From positions 7,193,798-7,257,797 of the forward strand of contig NZ_CP036261.1 of the NCBI RefSeq assembly GCF_007741475.1: a stretch of 64,000 nucleotides of DNA, given 5' to 3'. Position 1 is the stretch's first letter. Each line of letters starts with the position of its first letter. Both the position numbers and the translations under genes were made by a program. Shown here in pieces: positions 49,594 through 58,017 of the stretch. The notes under the pieces are model-generated. The model did not search any database. It was not told the DNA's origin and saw only the letters and a list, made by a program, of their open reading frames with translations. The stretch is from Rosistilla ulvae (lineage in GTDB: Bacteria; Planctomycetota; Planctomycetia; Pirellulales; Pirellulaceae).

Positions 49594-50571
49594 ATGCACC
49601 ACCTTCCTCCTCTCGATCCAGCCCACCGGATCGATCGACGAAAACTCCTGATCTCCAGCGCGGCCCTCGCCGCGACCGCCGCCAGTGGGTCGACAGCATC
49701 CGTTGCCGCTTCGGTCGCCGATTGCCGAGGCAAGTTCTCGCTCGGCTTCAGCCTCTACGGAATGCGCGAACTCAAGACCGAGACCGCGATCCAAACCCTA
49801 AGCAAGATCGGCTACGATTCGGTCGAACTCTGCCTCTTGAGAGGCTTCGACACCGACCCAGCCCAACTCGCCGCGATCCGCCGCCGAGAGCTTCGCGGCG
49901 CATTGGCTCAGTACAACATGTGCGTTCGCGCGATGATGGAGCATCTGCCGCTAACGACCGACGAAAAGAAGAACCAACAAACCACCGAACGCTTAAAGCA
50001 GGCCGCATCTCTAGCACACGACCTGTCGGTCGATGCCCCGCCATTGATCGAAACCGTCCTCGGTAGCGGCGACTGGCTGGAACAGAGAGACCGTTTCGCC
50101 GAAACACTTCGTCAGTGGAGCGTTCTGGCAGAACGAGAAGATATCCAGATCGCAGTCAAACCACACGTGAACCACGCGGTCGACACCCCCGAGAAGGCGC
50201 GATGGCTGATGCGCCAAGTGAACAACGACCGGATCGGGCTGGCTTACGATTACAGCCATTACGCTTCGCAAGCGATCGACATGGACCAATCGGTACGCGA
50301 CCTGGCCTCACATATCCACTTCGTGCACGTCAAAGATGTGGTCCGCGAATCAGACCAAGTGCGGTTCGCACTGCCCGGTTCAACGGGGCAGATCGATTAC
50401 CCGCGACTGCTGAAGCAACTGTCCGAAAACGGCTACATCGGAGACGTCTGCGCCGAAGTCAGCTCACAGATCTGGCGACAACCGGGCTACGATCCAATCG
50501 CTGCCGCCAAAGAATCTTACCGTCGGATGGCCAACGCATTCCATGTCGCTGGCATCGAACGACACGGTTAA
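49594..50571 (+). CDS. Tat-exported sugar phosphate isomerase/epimerase-like protein
   Basis: 325 residues from ATG 49594 (GGAG about 11 bases upstream). The N-terminus IDRRKLLISSAALAATAA is a twin-arginine signal, so the folded protein is exported. The rest is an AP-endonuclease-2-type TIM barrel: FSLYGMRELKTETAIQTLSKIGYDSVELC, IAVKPHVNHAVDTPEKARWLM, GLAYDYSHYASQ and IHFVHVKDVVRE supply the expected metal-binding Glu/His/Asp positions. It probably acts on a sugar or inositol derivative in the periplasm. A longer open frame upstream in this reading frame is a shadow of lipA. Confidence 0.88.
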   Translation: MHHLPPLDPAHRIDRRKLLISSAALAATAASGSTASVAASVADCRGKFSLGFSLYGMRELKTETAIQTLSKIGYDSVELCLLRGFDTDPAQLAAIRRRELRGALAQYNMCVRAMMEHLPLTTDEKKNQQTTERLKQAASLAHDLSVDAPPLIETVLGSGDWLEQRDRFAETLRQWSVLAEREDIQIAVKPHVNHAVDTPEKARWLMRQVNNDRIGLAYDYSHYASQAIDMDQSVRDLASHIHFVHVKDVVRESDQVRFALPGSTGQIDYPRLLKQLSENGYIGDVCAEVSSQIWRQPGYDPIAAAKESYRRMANAFHVAGIERHG

Positions 50572-50586
50572 CCCAAGCCACTTCGC

Positions 50587-50606
50587 AGCCTGGAAGACCG
50601 CAGGCT
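50587..50606. terminator. Terminator hairpin between convergent genes
   Basis: AGCCTG (50587-50592) and CAGGCT (50601-50606) form a 6-bp stem with an 8-base loop between the isomerase-like gene and the leftward helicase. The right arm overlaps the helicase stop codon. Confidence 0.5.
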
Positions 50607-51861
50607 AGAACCGCTTCCGCGTATGGCGAACGATCCGATTCAAACGGGGCCGGCCCGGCTCCTTGGGCTTTGCCGCCTCTTCGGCCTCCGCAGCTCGGTT
50701 GACGGGGACTGGGTGGTCGAAACCATCCATCACGTCTTTGATCAACTGCTTGTTGATCCGTTGCTCGATCGAGGTCAGCACATCTCCTTCGCCCGGCACG
50801 ATGAACGTGAAGGCGACGCCATCGCGTCCCATCCGCCCTGTACGTCCGACGCGATGAACGTAGTCGTCGCAGTCTTGCGGGACGTCGAAGTTGATGATGT
50901 GTGAGATCGTCGTGATGTCGATTCCGCGGCCCACGACATCGGTCGCTACCAGGACCTTCAGATCCTTGCTGCGCAGTTGCTTGATCACGCGGTCGCGCTC
51001 TCGCTGCTGCATGTCGCCATGCATGCAACCGACGCCGTCGTATTTCTCGCTCAGCTTGCGATGCAGTTTGTCGGTGCCGCGCTTGGTGCGGCAGAAGATG
51101 ATCACTTGTTCGGGCGATTCGCGGTCCAACAGACGCATCAACAGTTCCAGTCGCTTGTCGGCGGCGACGGTGAAGTAATGCTGCTCGATCGTTTCGACCG
51201 ACATGTCCTTCGAACTGCAATCGACAGTCTTCGGTTCATACATGTACCGCTCGGCCAAGATCCGGACTTGCGGCGCCATCGTGGCCGACAGCAGCAGAGT
51301 CTGTCGATCTTTGGGGCATTTACGCAAGATGCGTTCGATTTGCGGCCGGAATCCGATATCGAGCATCCGGTCGGCTTCATCGAGCACAACACACCAGATG
51401 TCGTGCGTCTTAAAGGTCCCGCGCTGCAGATGATCATGGACGCGGCCGGGAGTTCCGACAACAACCTGCACGCCATCGCTCAACTGTTGCGTTTGTTTGC
51501 GAAGGTTTTTGCCCCCCGCCAGGACAGCGATGCTGGTCGGCACGCCTTTGGCTAGCCGGGTCAGTTCTTGCCCCACTTGATCGGCCAGTTCGCGAGTTGG
51601 CACGAGGATCAGGGCTTGCGGCAAACAGTGATCCTCTAGCGGGTCGAGCTGTTCCAGGATTGGGATACCAAAGGCAGCGGTTTTGCCCGTACCGGTCCTC
51701 GCTTGACCGATCACATCCTCCCCTTCCAGGGCAAGCGGGATCAGCCCCGCTTGGATCGGTGAGGGGTTCTCGAACTTGCAAATCTTTAACGCCCGCAACA
51801 TGATGGGCGAAAGATCGAGATCGCTGAAGGACAGCGATGGCTCCGAAGAGTTAGATTCCAT
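50605..51861 (-). CDS. DEAD-box ATP-dependent RNA helicase
   Basis: 418 residues from ATG 51861; a longer GTG start at 51903 is possible. All helicase motifs are present: Q motif FENPSPIQAGLIPLAL, motif I ARTGTGKTAAFG, PTRELADQVG, TPGRVHD, DEAD in VLDEADRMLDIGF, SAT in LLSATMAPQ, and HRVGRTGRMGRDG. It unwinds short RNA duplexes in ribosome assembly or RNA decay. The C-terminal tail (KPKEPGRPRLNRIVRHTRKRF in part) is short and basic, as in RhlE-type proteins, which is the closest subgroup. The subgroup and so the symbol are left open. Confidence 0.93.
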   Translation of the reverse strand: MESNSSEPSLSFSDLDLSPIMLRALKICKFENPSPIQAGLIPLALEGEDVIGQARTGTGKTAAFGIPILEQLDPLEDHCLPQALILVPTRELADQVGQELTRLAKGVPTSIAVLAGGKNLRKQTQQLSDGVQVVVGTPGRVHDHLQRGTFKTHDIWCVVLDEADRMLDIGFRPQIERILRKCPKDRQTLLLSATMAPQVRILAERYMYEPKTVDCSSKDMSVETIEQHYFTVAADKRLELLMRLLDRESPEQVIIFCRTKRGTDKLHRKLSEKYDGVGCMHGDMQQRERDRVIKQLRSKDLKVLVATDVVGRGIDITTISHIINFDVPQDCDDYVHRVGRTGRMGRDGVAFTFIVPGEGDVLTSIEQRINKQLIKDVMDGFDHPVPVNRAAEAEEAAKPKEPGRPRLNRIVRHTRKRF

Positions 51862-52343
51862 GTTTTGACTGAGAATGGAGACGCGTTCGCGCGACGAAGG
51901 CACCGGCCTATCCAGTGCTGACGTTGTTAGCAGGAAATTTTGTACCGTAAGTTGTAATGGGAATCAAAGCCTTTGAACATCGGGCTATTTTTTGGGCTAC
52001 TAAGTGTTTCAAATTAGGTATTCCTGGTAACCCGACGCGCAAGCAAGACGCCGTGTGAAATCCTCGCGTACGCTTCGGGTTACCATTTCCCGAAACGCTC
52101 CAGTTTGAAAAAGTGATTAGCCCTGGGGCCAATTTTCGGGGGAGAGGATTGGCTGTACCGCTGATGCCGAGGGGGGGAACTGGCTTCCTGACCGCTGGCG
52201 CCCGCACACCCCCAACAGCACCGGCAGGATGAATCAAAACGCGAACTCGCCGACCGGGAATCGCGCTCGCTGGCTCGCGACACCGCAAAAGAAAGGAAAA
52301 AGCGAACGAGAACGCGATCGGCGCGGCTGCGCCCACCACCGGA
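51862..52343. other. Intergenic region holding a REP-like inverted repeat
   Basis: 482 bases between the helicase start and the ComM-like stop. No coding frame of real character was found. A 59-base inverted repeat lies at 52026-52084. The remainder is purine-rich and without recognisable signals. Confidence 0.5.
52026..52084. repeat. REP-like inverted repeat
   Basis: The 9-base arms GGTAACCCG (52026-52034) and CGGGTTACC (52076-52084) are perfect inverted repeats; the bases inside (ACGCGCAAGC and GCGTACGCTT) extend the pairing imperfectly. The GCTTCGGGTTACC core resembles dispersed elements I associate with Pirellulaceae genomes, but this is from memory. Confidence 0.6.
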
Positions 52344-53879
52344 CTAAGACCACAGATCGCGATCCAACAGCCGATAATTGACAGCTTCTTGCAGATGAAC
52401 CTGTTGGATTGTTTCGGTGCCGTCGAGGTCGGCGATCGTTCGCGCGACGCGCAGAATTTTATCGTGAGCCCGCGCCGACAAGCCCATCTCTTCGACACTG
52501 TCTCGCAACAAATCCCGACTCGATTTATCGAGCTTGCAAAATTCGCGGACTTCACGACTGGTCATATCGGCGTTGCATCGCGTCGTGCGATCGCAAAACC
52601 GCTCGGCCTGCGCCAAACGCCCCGCCAACACCTCCTCGCGCATCGCAGCGCTGCTGGTCCCCGAGGCGCGCCCCGACAGTTCATCGAACGGAACCGCGGG
52701 AACTTCGATATGGATGTCGATCCGATCCAACAACGGCCCCGAGATTCGCCCCATGTAGCGTTCGATCTGCGGTGGGGTGCAATTGCACTGGCGGCGTGTG
52801 TCACCACGATACCCGCAAGGACACGGGTTGGCGGCGGCGATCAACATGAAGTTGCATGGAAACGTGCTGGTACGCAGGGCTCGCGAGATCGTCACGATCC
52901 CATCCTCCAACGGCTGCCGCATCACTTCCAATGTTTTGCGATTAAACTCCGGCAACTCATCGAGAAACAACACGCCGTTGTGACTCTTCGAGATTTCGCC
53001 AGGCGATGGCGGGCTGCCTCCCCCCACCAACCCCGGCTCGCTGATCGTATGATGAGGACTACGGAATGGTCGGGTTGCCAACAGCGGTTGGCCGGCTCGC
53101 AATTGCCCCAACACGCTGTAGATGCGGGTCGTTTCGATCGATTCGGCCGCCGTCAGGCGAGGCAGAATCGTCGGCAAACGCTTCGCCAACATCGTCTTGC
53201 CACTCCCAGGTGGCCCAATCATAAGGAGGTTGTGCTTGCCAGTGGCTGCTAGAGTCAACGCTCGCTTGGCGACCTCCTGACCGCGGACGTCGCAGAAGTC
53301 GACTTCATAGGTGCTGAATTCATCGAACAACTGCTCTAGCCGACTTGGCGCCGGTTCGATGTCCAACGATCCGGCCAAAAAGCCGACGGCCGCGACCAAG
53401 CTATCGACGGGGATCACTTCGATGTCCTCGACCACTGCCGCTTCCGCCGCGCTCTCGGCGGGGACGATGATTCCCTTCATCCCTTCAGCCGCCGCGGCGA
53501 TCGCCATCGACAGAGCCCCTTTGACCGGTCGCGTGTAGCCCTCCAACGCCAACTCACCAACGATCGCATAATCGTCCAAGCGATCGGACTGAAATTGCCC
53601 GCTGCCAATCAACACGCCGATCGAAATCGGCAGATCAAACGAAGGAGCTTGCTTCGGCAGATCGCCTGGGGCCAGATTGATCACGACGCGATCTTGCGGC
53701 CGGGTAAAACCGCTGTTAACGATCGCACGTTCGACTCGATGCGTACTCTCTTTCACCGCCGTCTCAGGCAATCCAACCAAGATCGTTTTGGGGAGTGCCG
53801 CGGGGGAAAGGTCGACTTCGACATCGACCGGCAAAGCATCGATCCCAAGCAGCGTAAACGTTTTGAGTTTGGCAAGCAT
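52344..53879 (-). CDS. YifB/ComM-family Mg-chelatase-like AAA ATPase
   Basis: 511 residues from ATG 53879, which gives the standard N-terminus MLAKLKTFTLLGIDA; ATG 53891 would add four residues. The N-terminal Lon-protease-like domain (residues about 20-175, ILVGLPETAVKESTHRVERA) is followed by a Mg-chelatase AAA domain with Walker A GPPGSGKTMLAKR near residue 225 and Walker B GVLFLDELPEF near residue 295, then a C-terminal helical domain with a Cys-rich CPCGYRGD insert. ComM homologues are hexameric helicases promoting branch migration of foreign DNA during natural transformation. It is flanked by a small secreted gene. Confidence 0.94.
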   Translation of the reverse strand: MLAKLKTFTLLGIDALPVDVEVDLSPAALPKTILVGLPETAVKESTHRVERAIVNSGFTRPQDRVVINLAPGDLPKQAPSFDLPISIGVLIGSGQFQSDRLDDYAIVGELALEGYTRPVKGALSMAIAAAAEGMKGIIVPAESAAEAAVVEDIEVIPVDSLVAAVGFLAGSLDIEPAPSRLEQLFDEFSTYEVDFCDVRGQEVAKRALTLAATGKHNLLMIGPPGSGKTMLAKRLPTILPRLTAAESIETTRIYSVLGQLRAGQPLLATRPFRSPHHTISEPGLVGGGSPPSPGEISKSHNGVLFLDELPEFNRKTLEVMRQPLEDGIVTISRALRTSTFPCNFMLIAAANPCPCGYRGDTRRQCNCTPPQIERYMGRISGPLLDRIDIHIEVPAVPFDELSGRASGTSSAAMREEVLAGRLAQAERFCDRTTRCNADMTSREVREFCKLDKSSRDLLRDSVEEMGLSARAHDKILRVARTIADLDGTETIQQVHLQEAVNYRLLDRDLWS

Positions 53880-53977
53880 GCCATTTAACATAACGCTGAT
53901 TGGTGCCACGGGGAAGCATTTTTACCCCTGAAGCGAGCGAGCCCCCCCGTCGGCGCAGTCGCCCTGCAAGCGGCGGA

Positions 53978-54313
53978 TCAGTGTTCGTGAATCGTCTTGA
54001 AACCGAGCTTCTTCAACCAAGCTTCCCATTGATGGGCGGTGTCGTGATCCTTGACCGTCAATTGCTTCCACTTAGGGCAGCGGTATTTGACATCTTTGTG
54101 GTTGCCGTGATCGCTGACCTCTGTCTCCACCTTCAGCATTTTAAATGTCTTGATCAGCTTTTCGGCATCCTCGTTGTTCTTCGTGTGCTTGTTCTTCCAT
54201 TCCAACAATTGATACTTCACCACTTCTTTGGTTTCCGCAGCGACAGGCTCTGCACCAACGGTCGCCATCAAGCCGACGCAGATCGTGGCTACCAACAGGA
54301 GTCTCATAAACAT
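53978..54313 (-). CDS. Small secreted hypothetical protein
   Basis: 111 residues from ATG 54313, with GGAG about 8 bases upstream; an ATG at 54307 is the alternative. A signal peptide (residues about 1-27, MRLLLVATICVGLMATVGAE) precedes a Lys-rich mature part of about 85 residues. It contains YRCPKWKQL and HQWEAWLKKLGFKT, and a pattern of basic and aromatic residues. The single Cys and size suggest a small periplasmic or secreted binding protein. No family is recognised. It may share a transcript with the ComM-like gene 98 bases downstream. Confidence 0.7.
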   Translation of the reverse strand: MFMRLLLVATICVGLMATVGAEPVAAETKEVVKYQLLEWKNKHTKNNEDAEKLIKTFKMLKVETEVSDHGNHKDVKYRCPKWKQLTVKDHDTAHQWEAWLKKLGFKTIHEH

Positions 54314-54743
54314 CGATCACTCTCCGAGTTTGTTTTCTAAATGGTGCAAAGATCGTCTGGCGACAATCCGGAAAAGCCAAGCGGTCGCGTTGAAACAACT
54401 TCATTCAATTCGCCTCCGCTCGCAACAAGCGACGGAAAGTCTAGCCAACAATCGACCGCGAGAACAACCGATCTTCGTAAGCGGATGGAGACAGCCCCCC
54501 CCCGATGAGAACGCAACCGCAGATAAAGGCAGCGACTTGCAAGAATTGCTAGCGTGAGAGAAATGCCGCGTCAGCAGCTTGCCAACAGCCTAACATTGGC
54601 GTCAAACAACACGCGAATGACTTCGAAATCTTCGACAACAGACCAATCGCTGCCCTTGGAAAGGGCAGCGATATAAATTGCATGGCACCGGGGCCCGCGT
54701 CTCAAAACGCGAGCGATGGCACCAACTTGGCTTCGCCGGACGA
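54314..54743. other. Intergenic region with strong hairpin
   Basis: 430 bases between two leftward genes. It holds a 12-bp hairpin at 54646-54672 and a direct repeat of ATGGCACC near 54680 and 54716. No coding frame is convincing. Confidence 0.5.
54646..54672 (-). terminator. Strong hairpin, probable terminator
   Basis: ATCGCTGCCCTT (54646-54657) and AAGGGCAGCGAT (54661-54672) form a perfect 12-bp stem with a 3-base loop, just downstream of the leftward TPR-like gene. No long T run follows, so it may act as an RNA-stabilising end or REP element instead. Confidence 0.6.
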
Positions 54744-55322
54744 TTACGCCGGGATGGGGGCGACGATCTCAAAATCCAATTCGCCCGGCTCAAAGTCGAG
54801 CGGGACGTGGCAGTTCGCCGGCTCGAGCATGCTGACCGTCCAATTGAATCTCGGCCACCAAGGCAACGACTTGCCCCAGTTGCGAATCGCGGCGGAGATA
54901 CAAACGGCCATCGGATGCTCCGGTTCACGCGTGTCGCGCAGCACCGACAATGCGCCATTGGGAGAGCCCTTGATCAGCAGCGCGGTGGCAAAATTTCGCT
55001 TGTACGCGTTGCAGATCTCCCGTTTCTCGGAGACCCCATCGGCGCTCAAGACAAATTGACGGAAGACGGCGACCGCTTCTTCGGCTCGCCCGGCCCGCAT
55101 CAGGCAGACGCCCAAGGCGTTGCGGATCTGGATATCAAAACCGGCGGTTCGCAGGACTTCGACAGCTTCGTCGCAATCGGATTCCCGAATCAGACCGGCG
55201 ACGCGTTCAAAGACCTGATGCTTGAACCCGGCTTTGGTAGGACTCTGTTGCGATTGGCTGGGGTGCTTCTTCGCCCCCTCGTGACGCTTCTTCGATACGT
55301 TGGATAAATTGCGCGCAGACAT
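54744..55322 (-). CDS. Tetratricopeptide-like protein
   Basis: 192 residues. The N-terminal 30 residues are basic and polar (KKRHEGAKKHPSQSQQ). Residues about 35-140 contain three helical pairs in TPR spacing: FERVAGLIRESDCDEAVEVL, NALGVCLMRAGRAEEAVAVFR and NAYKRNFATALLIKGSPNGAL. The C-terminal 50 residues are aromatic-rich (NWGKSLPWWPRFNWTVSML) with unclear role. TPRs bind partner proteins; no signal peptide is visible, so it is probably cytoplasmic. The rightward open frame opposite is an antisense shadow. Confidence 0.7.
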   Translation of the reverse strand: MSARNLSNVSKKRHEGAKKHPSQSQQSPTKAGFKHQVFERVAGLIRESDCDEAVEVLRTAGFDIQIRNALGVCLMRAGRAEEAVAVFRQFVLSADGVSEKREICNAYKRNFATALLIKGSPNGALSVLRDTREPEHPMAVCISAAIRNWGKSLPWWPRFNWTVSMLEPANCHVPLDFEPGELDFEIVAPIPA

Positions 55323-55393
55323 CGAGACAGCTCTCTATAGAAAGAGGAATATGCGTAGATAAAAACAGATTTCAAACAGACCGTGGAGGTTGT

Positions 55394-55795
55394 TTAAATC
55401 TGCAAACGCACATTCAGCCCGACCAGCGTCGCGCCGCAGCCCGGCATCGATCGCTGGGAAGATGCCGCGATCGCCGACGAACTCCATCGGCTCGATACAG
55501 AGTCCAGCACCGCCACCGCGTTGCCAAACAGTTTGGCCTCTTGCTGTCGAAACTCCCCCTGCTGAGCGCCGCCGGGCAGCTCAACTCTCAGGTACGGTTT
55601 GGCAACAACCGCACCATCGATCGCTGCCTGCTCTGCAGCTCCACCGCGCGAAGACGCAGGACGCAGCCCCAACGGCGCGACTTGAGCGACCGCGACACAG
55701 ATCAGCAACCCGATCACCGACCCGGCGGCGCAGCGATTCCCCGAGGGCTGAGCCCCTACGGGTTTAAGATCGCGAGGAGATGTTTGACGCGGCAT
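55394..55795 (-). CDS. Hypothetical protein, doubtful
   Basis: 133 residues if the ATG at 55795 is used. One hydrophobic segment (GSVIGLLICVAVAQVAPLGL) is near residues 25-45, then an Ala/Ser-rich beta-like region with PYLRVELPGGAQQ. The N-terminal coding bases overlap a REP-like palindrome at 55739-55762 (CCCG-AGGGCT and AGCCCCT-ACGGG), so the frame could be partly accidental. No family is known. Treat as possible gene only. Confidence 0.4.
   Translation of the reverse strand: MPRQTSPRDLKPVGAQPSGNRCAAGSVIGLLICVAVAQVAPLGLRPASSRGGAAEQAAIDGAVVAKPYLRVELPGGAQQGEFRQQEAKLFGNAVAVLDSVSSRWSSSAIAASSQRSMPGCGATLVGLNVRLQI
55739..55762. repeat. REP-like palindrome
   Basis: CCCGAGGGCTG and AGCCCCTACGGG are imperfect inverted arms, the kind of GC-rich palindrome repeated in planctomycete genomes. 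It lies within or just beside the doubtful 133-residue frame. Confidence 0.45.
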
Positions 55796-56155
55796 CGTAG
55801 AGAACAAGCAATAAGAAAGGCGACAGCCGAAATGAAACTCAAAGGCTTCGCACACGCTCCCTATTATCGGCCCGCCGTTCCTGGTGGCAAGAGCGAATGA
55901 TCGCAGGGCCTGGGCAATTCAGGGTTTCAATTTGAGGTATCAGCCGGCACGCGCTAGCGTCCGGTTTCCCAGGAGAACGCCCCCCAATGCTTCTGGTTTT
56001 TTGTTCACGCCAAATGACATCCGATGAAAGTTTGTGAAATTTTGAACTCGACGATCGCATTCTATCCACGGGAGTCCGCGAGAATCACATAGCCAAGTTG
56101 TCGCTGGGTAAGGACTTATGGTTATCCCCAGTCCACAACACCCCGGTTTCAAAAA
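55796..56155. other. Intergenic region with REP-like element
   Basis: 360 bases before the RES toxin gene. A dispersed element occupies 55924-55964. The left part probably holds a leftward promoter. No RNA gene or frame of real coding character is present. Confidence 0.45.
55924..55964. repeat. REP-like dispersed element
   Basis: The sequence begins GTTTCAATT-TGAGGTATCAG and ends CCGGCACGCGCTAGCGTCCGG. The left half is shared with 31342-31364 and the right half, in reverse complement, with 16858-16876. It contains the AvrII-like GCTAGC centre of a palindrome. Confidence 0.55.
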
Positions 56156-56956
56156 ATGCCAGACCCCCTAAACAACATGATTAGTGCCGACGAAGCTTCC
56201 ACGACTGAAGCACCGGCAGAACAAAACACCACTCAAGACGTGACTCAGGAAACAGTCCCGCAGCCAACCGCCGCAGAAGGTGGTCAGGGAACGGGTTACC
56301 ACCACAAATCAGCTGACTTAGTCCGGCAGGGCATTGCAATGAGCAAGAAGAAAGTCATACCAACCGATCCACCCGAAGTCATCGAGCGATTTGAGCTGAT
56401 TGCCGGTCTGTATCCCGACGCGGGTGGTTTTGACGATGTGATTGTGCGCACCGTTGGAGCGAAGTATGCGAACATGAACAGTTTCTATTCGGGTGTTGGT
56501 GCTGCCAAAGCTGGCGGGCGTTGGAATCCAAAAGGGCTCGAGGCGATCTACGCATCGTTGGATGTTGAGACCGCGACGCTCGAAGCTAATCAAGACTTCA
56601 TCTATCGTGGGTTTCCGATGACGGCGATTGAGCCGCGGGTAACTGCGGCGGCAAAAGTCGAGCTAAGCAAAGTGCTTGACCTAACCGATTCCAATATTCT
56701 GAAAACGTTAGGATTCACCCAGAAGACGTTGATCCAGGAAGATTGGAGAGCCTTGCAAGAAGTGGGCGAGGAGTCCTGGACTCAAGCCATTGGTCGAGAT
56801 TCCTGCATCGCAAAATTCGAGGCCCTAATTGTTGCTTCTGCGCGAAAGATCGACGGTAAGAACATCGTCATCTTTCCCGAGAATCTCTCCAACACCAGCA
56901 AGATCGACATTCTCGACATTCTCGACATTCTCGGCAGCGACCAACTGCCGACGTGA
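56156..56956 (+). CDS. RES-domain toxin
   Basis: 266 residues from ATG 56156; an ATG at 56339 (MSKKKVIP) with AGGG upstream would give about 205 residues, closer to the usual size. The first 60 residues are low-complexity polar sequence. The RES signature is YSGVGAAKAGGRWNPKGLEAIYASLDVETATLE near residues 107-140 (conserved Gly-Gly-Arg-Trp-Asn, Tyr, Ser and Glu). RES toxins degrade NAD+ by phosphorolysis and arrest growth. The antitoxin gene follows 85 bases downstream, unlike the usual antitoxin-first order. Base composition is A+T-richer than the core genes. Toxicity here is inferred from family. Confidence 0.85.
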   Translation: MPDPLNNMISADEASTTEAPAEQNTTQDVTQETVPQPTAAEGGQGTGYHHKSADLVRQGIAMSKKKVIPTDPPEVIERFELIAGLYPDAGGFDDVIVRTVGAKYANMNSFYSGVGAAKAGGRWNPKGLEAIYASLDVETATLEANQDFIYRGFPMTAIEPRVTAAAKVELSKVLDLTDSNILKTLGFTQKTLIQEDWRALQEVGEESWTQAIGRDSCIAKFEALIVASARKIDGKNIVIFPENLSNTSKIDILDILDILGSDQLPT

Positions 56957-57041
56957 CGATGCATTCAAGCATGCACAAATGCAGGAAATAATGCTTGCCG
57001 ATCTGCTTGTGTCCGATAGAATACAACAGGAGGATTTGAGC

Positions 57042-57602
57042 ATGACAACCGAAAAGCGTACGCCAAGAGCCAAGGCGGTAAAGAACCGACCAACCAAAAG
57101 AGTGACCGCGAGAGGGGGTAAAGTCCAGGCACGATCCAGCAAAACGGGCAAGCGAACGGTGGCGATGAAAACAGTGTCGACCGACGGTACGATTGTTTCT
57201 GGAAATCGCTCCGGTGCTAAAAACGTGATCGTCAGCACGGGAGTACGCGGCCTCAAGGGACAAGGACTACTTCAAGTTGGACAAGTGAAAAAGCTTGAAC
57301 TTCGCGATCGTTTAGGAATGCCCCGGCAAATGTTCGGGCGCATCGTGAACGTGGCGGAGCGAACGATTGCCAAAGTAGAATCGGGCAGCGCTGACGCCGA
57401 CAAGTTGATACGACCTTACAACGAGGTTTATCGACTGTGGGAAGCGTTAGGCGATTTGGTTGACCCCGAGTCGCTTGGCCTATGGTTCCAGACTCCCAAC
57501 GATTCTTTCGATGGACTGAAACCGGTCGAGGTCATCGAGCGTGGCGAAATCGATCGACTCTGGGACATGGTGTTCGAGTTGCAAACAGGTATGCCGGGAT
57601 AA
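57042..57602 (+). CDS. Xre/MbcA/ParS-type antitoxin (DUF2384)
   Basis: 186 residues from ATG 57042, with a near-ideal AGGAGG at 57028-57033. The first 75 residues are Lys/Arg/Thr-rich and unusual for this family. Residues about 80-120 (VGQVKKLELRDRLGMPRQMFGRIVNVAERTIAKVESG in part) form a helix-turn-helix-like region. The C-terminus WFQTPNDSFDGLKPVEVIE matches the toxin-binding TPNxxLGGxxPxxLL motif of DUF2384. The pair should neutralise the RES toxin and repress the operon. The strong own ribosome site would give antitoxin excess. The long basic N-tail may bind DNA. Confidence 0.85.
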   Translation: MTTEKRTPRAKAVKNRPTKRVTARGGKVQARSSKTGKRTVAMKTVSTDGTIVSGNRSGAKNVIVSTGVRGLKGQGLLQVGQVKKLELRDRLGMPRQMFGRIVNVAERTIAKVESGSADADKLIRPYNEVYRLWEALGDLVDPESLGLWFQTPNDSFDGLKPVEVIERGEIDRLWDMVFELQTGMPG

Positions 57603-57669
57603 TGAAAAGATTGCAATGAACTCTGACTCCAAAGAATCTGCTTTCGGGCAGGACAGCAACGACCAAATG

Positions 57670-57745
57670 ATCGCCGGCGGTGGGAAGTTGGGCGAAACTC
57701 GTGAGCCGCAAGGGGCTAGCCGCGAGTTTTGGTTGGGCTAGCGAC
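57670..57745. repeat. Hairpin repeat element
   Basis: CTCG-TGA-GCC and GGC-TAGCCG-CGAG pair imperfectly around GCAAGG, followed by GTTTTGGTTGGGCTAGCG. The sequence CTCGTGAGCCGCAAGGGGC resembles REP-like elements of this phylum (from memory). Confidence 0.45.
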
Positions 57746-57792
57746 TTGCCGCTCATGCATGTCCTTCTGGATCAGCCCACTGAGTTTCCCGC

Positions 57793-57970
57793 ATGAATAT
57801 CACCTCGCCACAACAGATTGATACATGGCTGTCGTCCCCGGTCAGAACACCAAAGGCTGGAGTTCAAAGAGGCCAAGGATCAGTTCAACAACAAAAAGCT
57901 GTATCGTTGTTGCGTCGCGATCGCCAACGAAGGCGACTCCGCCCTCCCATCTGGGGTGGATGGCTTATAA
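57793..57970 (+). pseudogene. Frameshifted AlbA_2 domain fragment
   Basis: Frame one from ATG 57793 encodes MNITSPQQIDTWLSSP. After one surplus base (about 57841) the second frame continues SEHQRLEFKEAKDQF..., LYRCCVAIANEG before losing the expected GGG and reaching TAA at 57968-57970. LEFKEAK and CVAIANEG are the hallmarks of the AlbA_2 (divergent AAA-4, Schlafen-like) DNA-binding domain. Only the first 50 residues remain. It lies right after the toxin-antitoxin pair, so the islet has been eroded. Confidence 0.6.
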
Positions 57971-58017
57971 GAAAAGACGATTGACGACAGCCATGCAATC
58001 GATAATACTCGGGCCGT

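Noticed and set aside
54678-55307. Rightward frame of 209 codons
   Set aside because: Antisense to the TPR-like gene, which has clear helix pairs and sensible composition.
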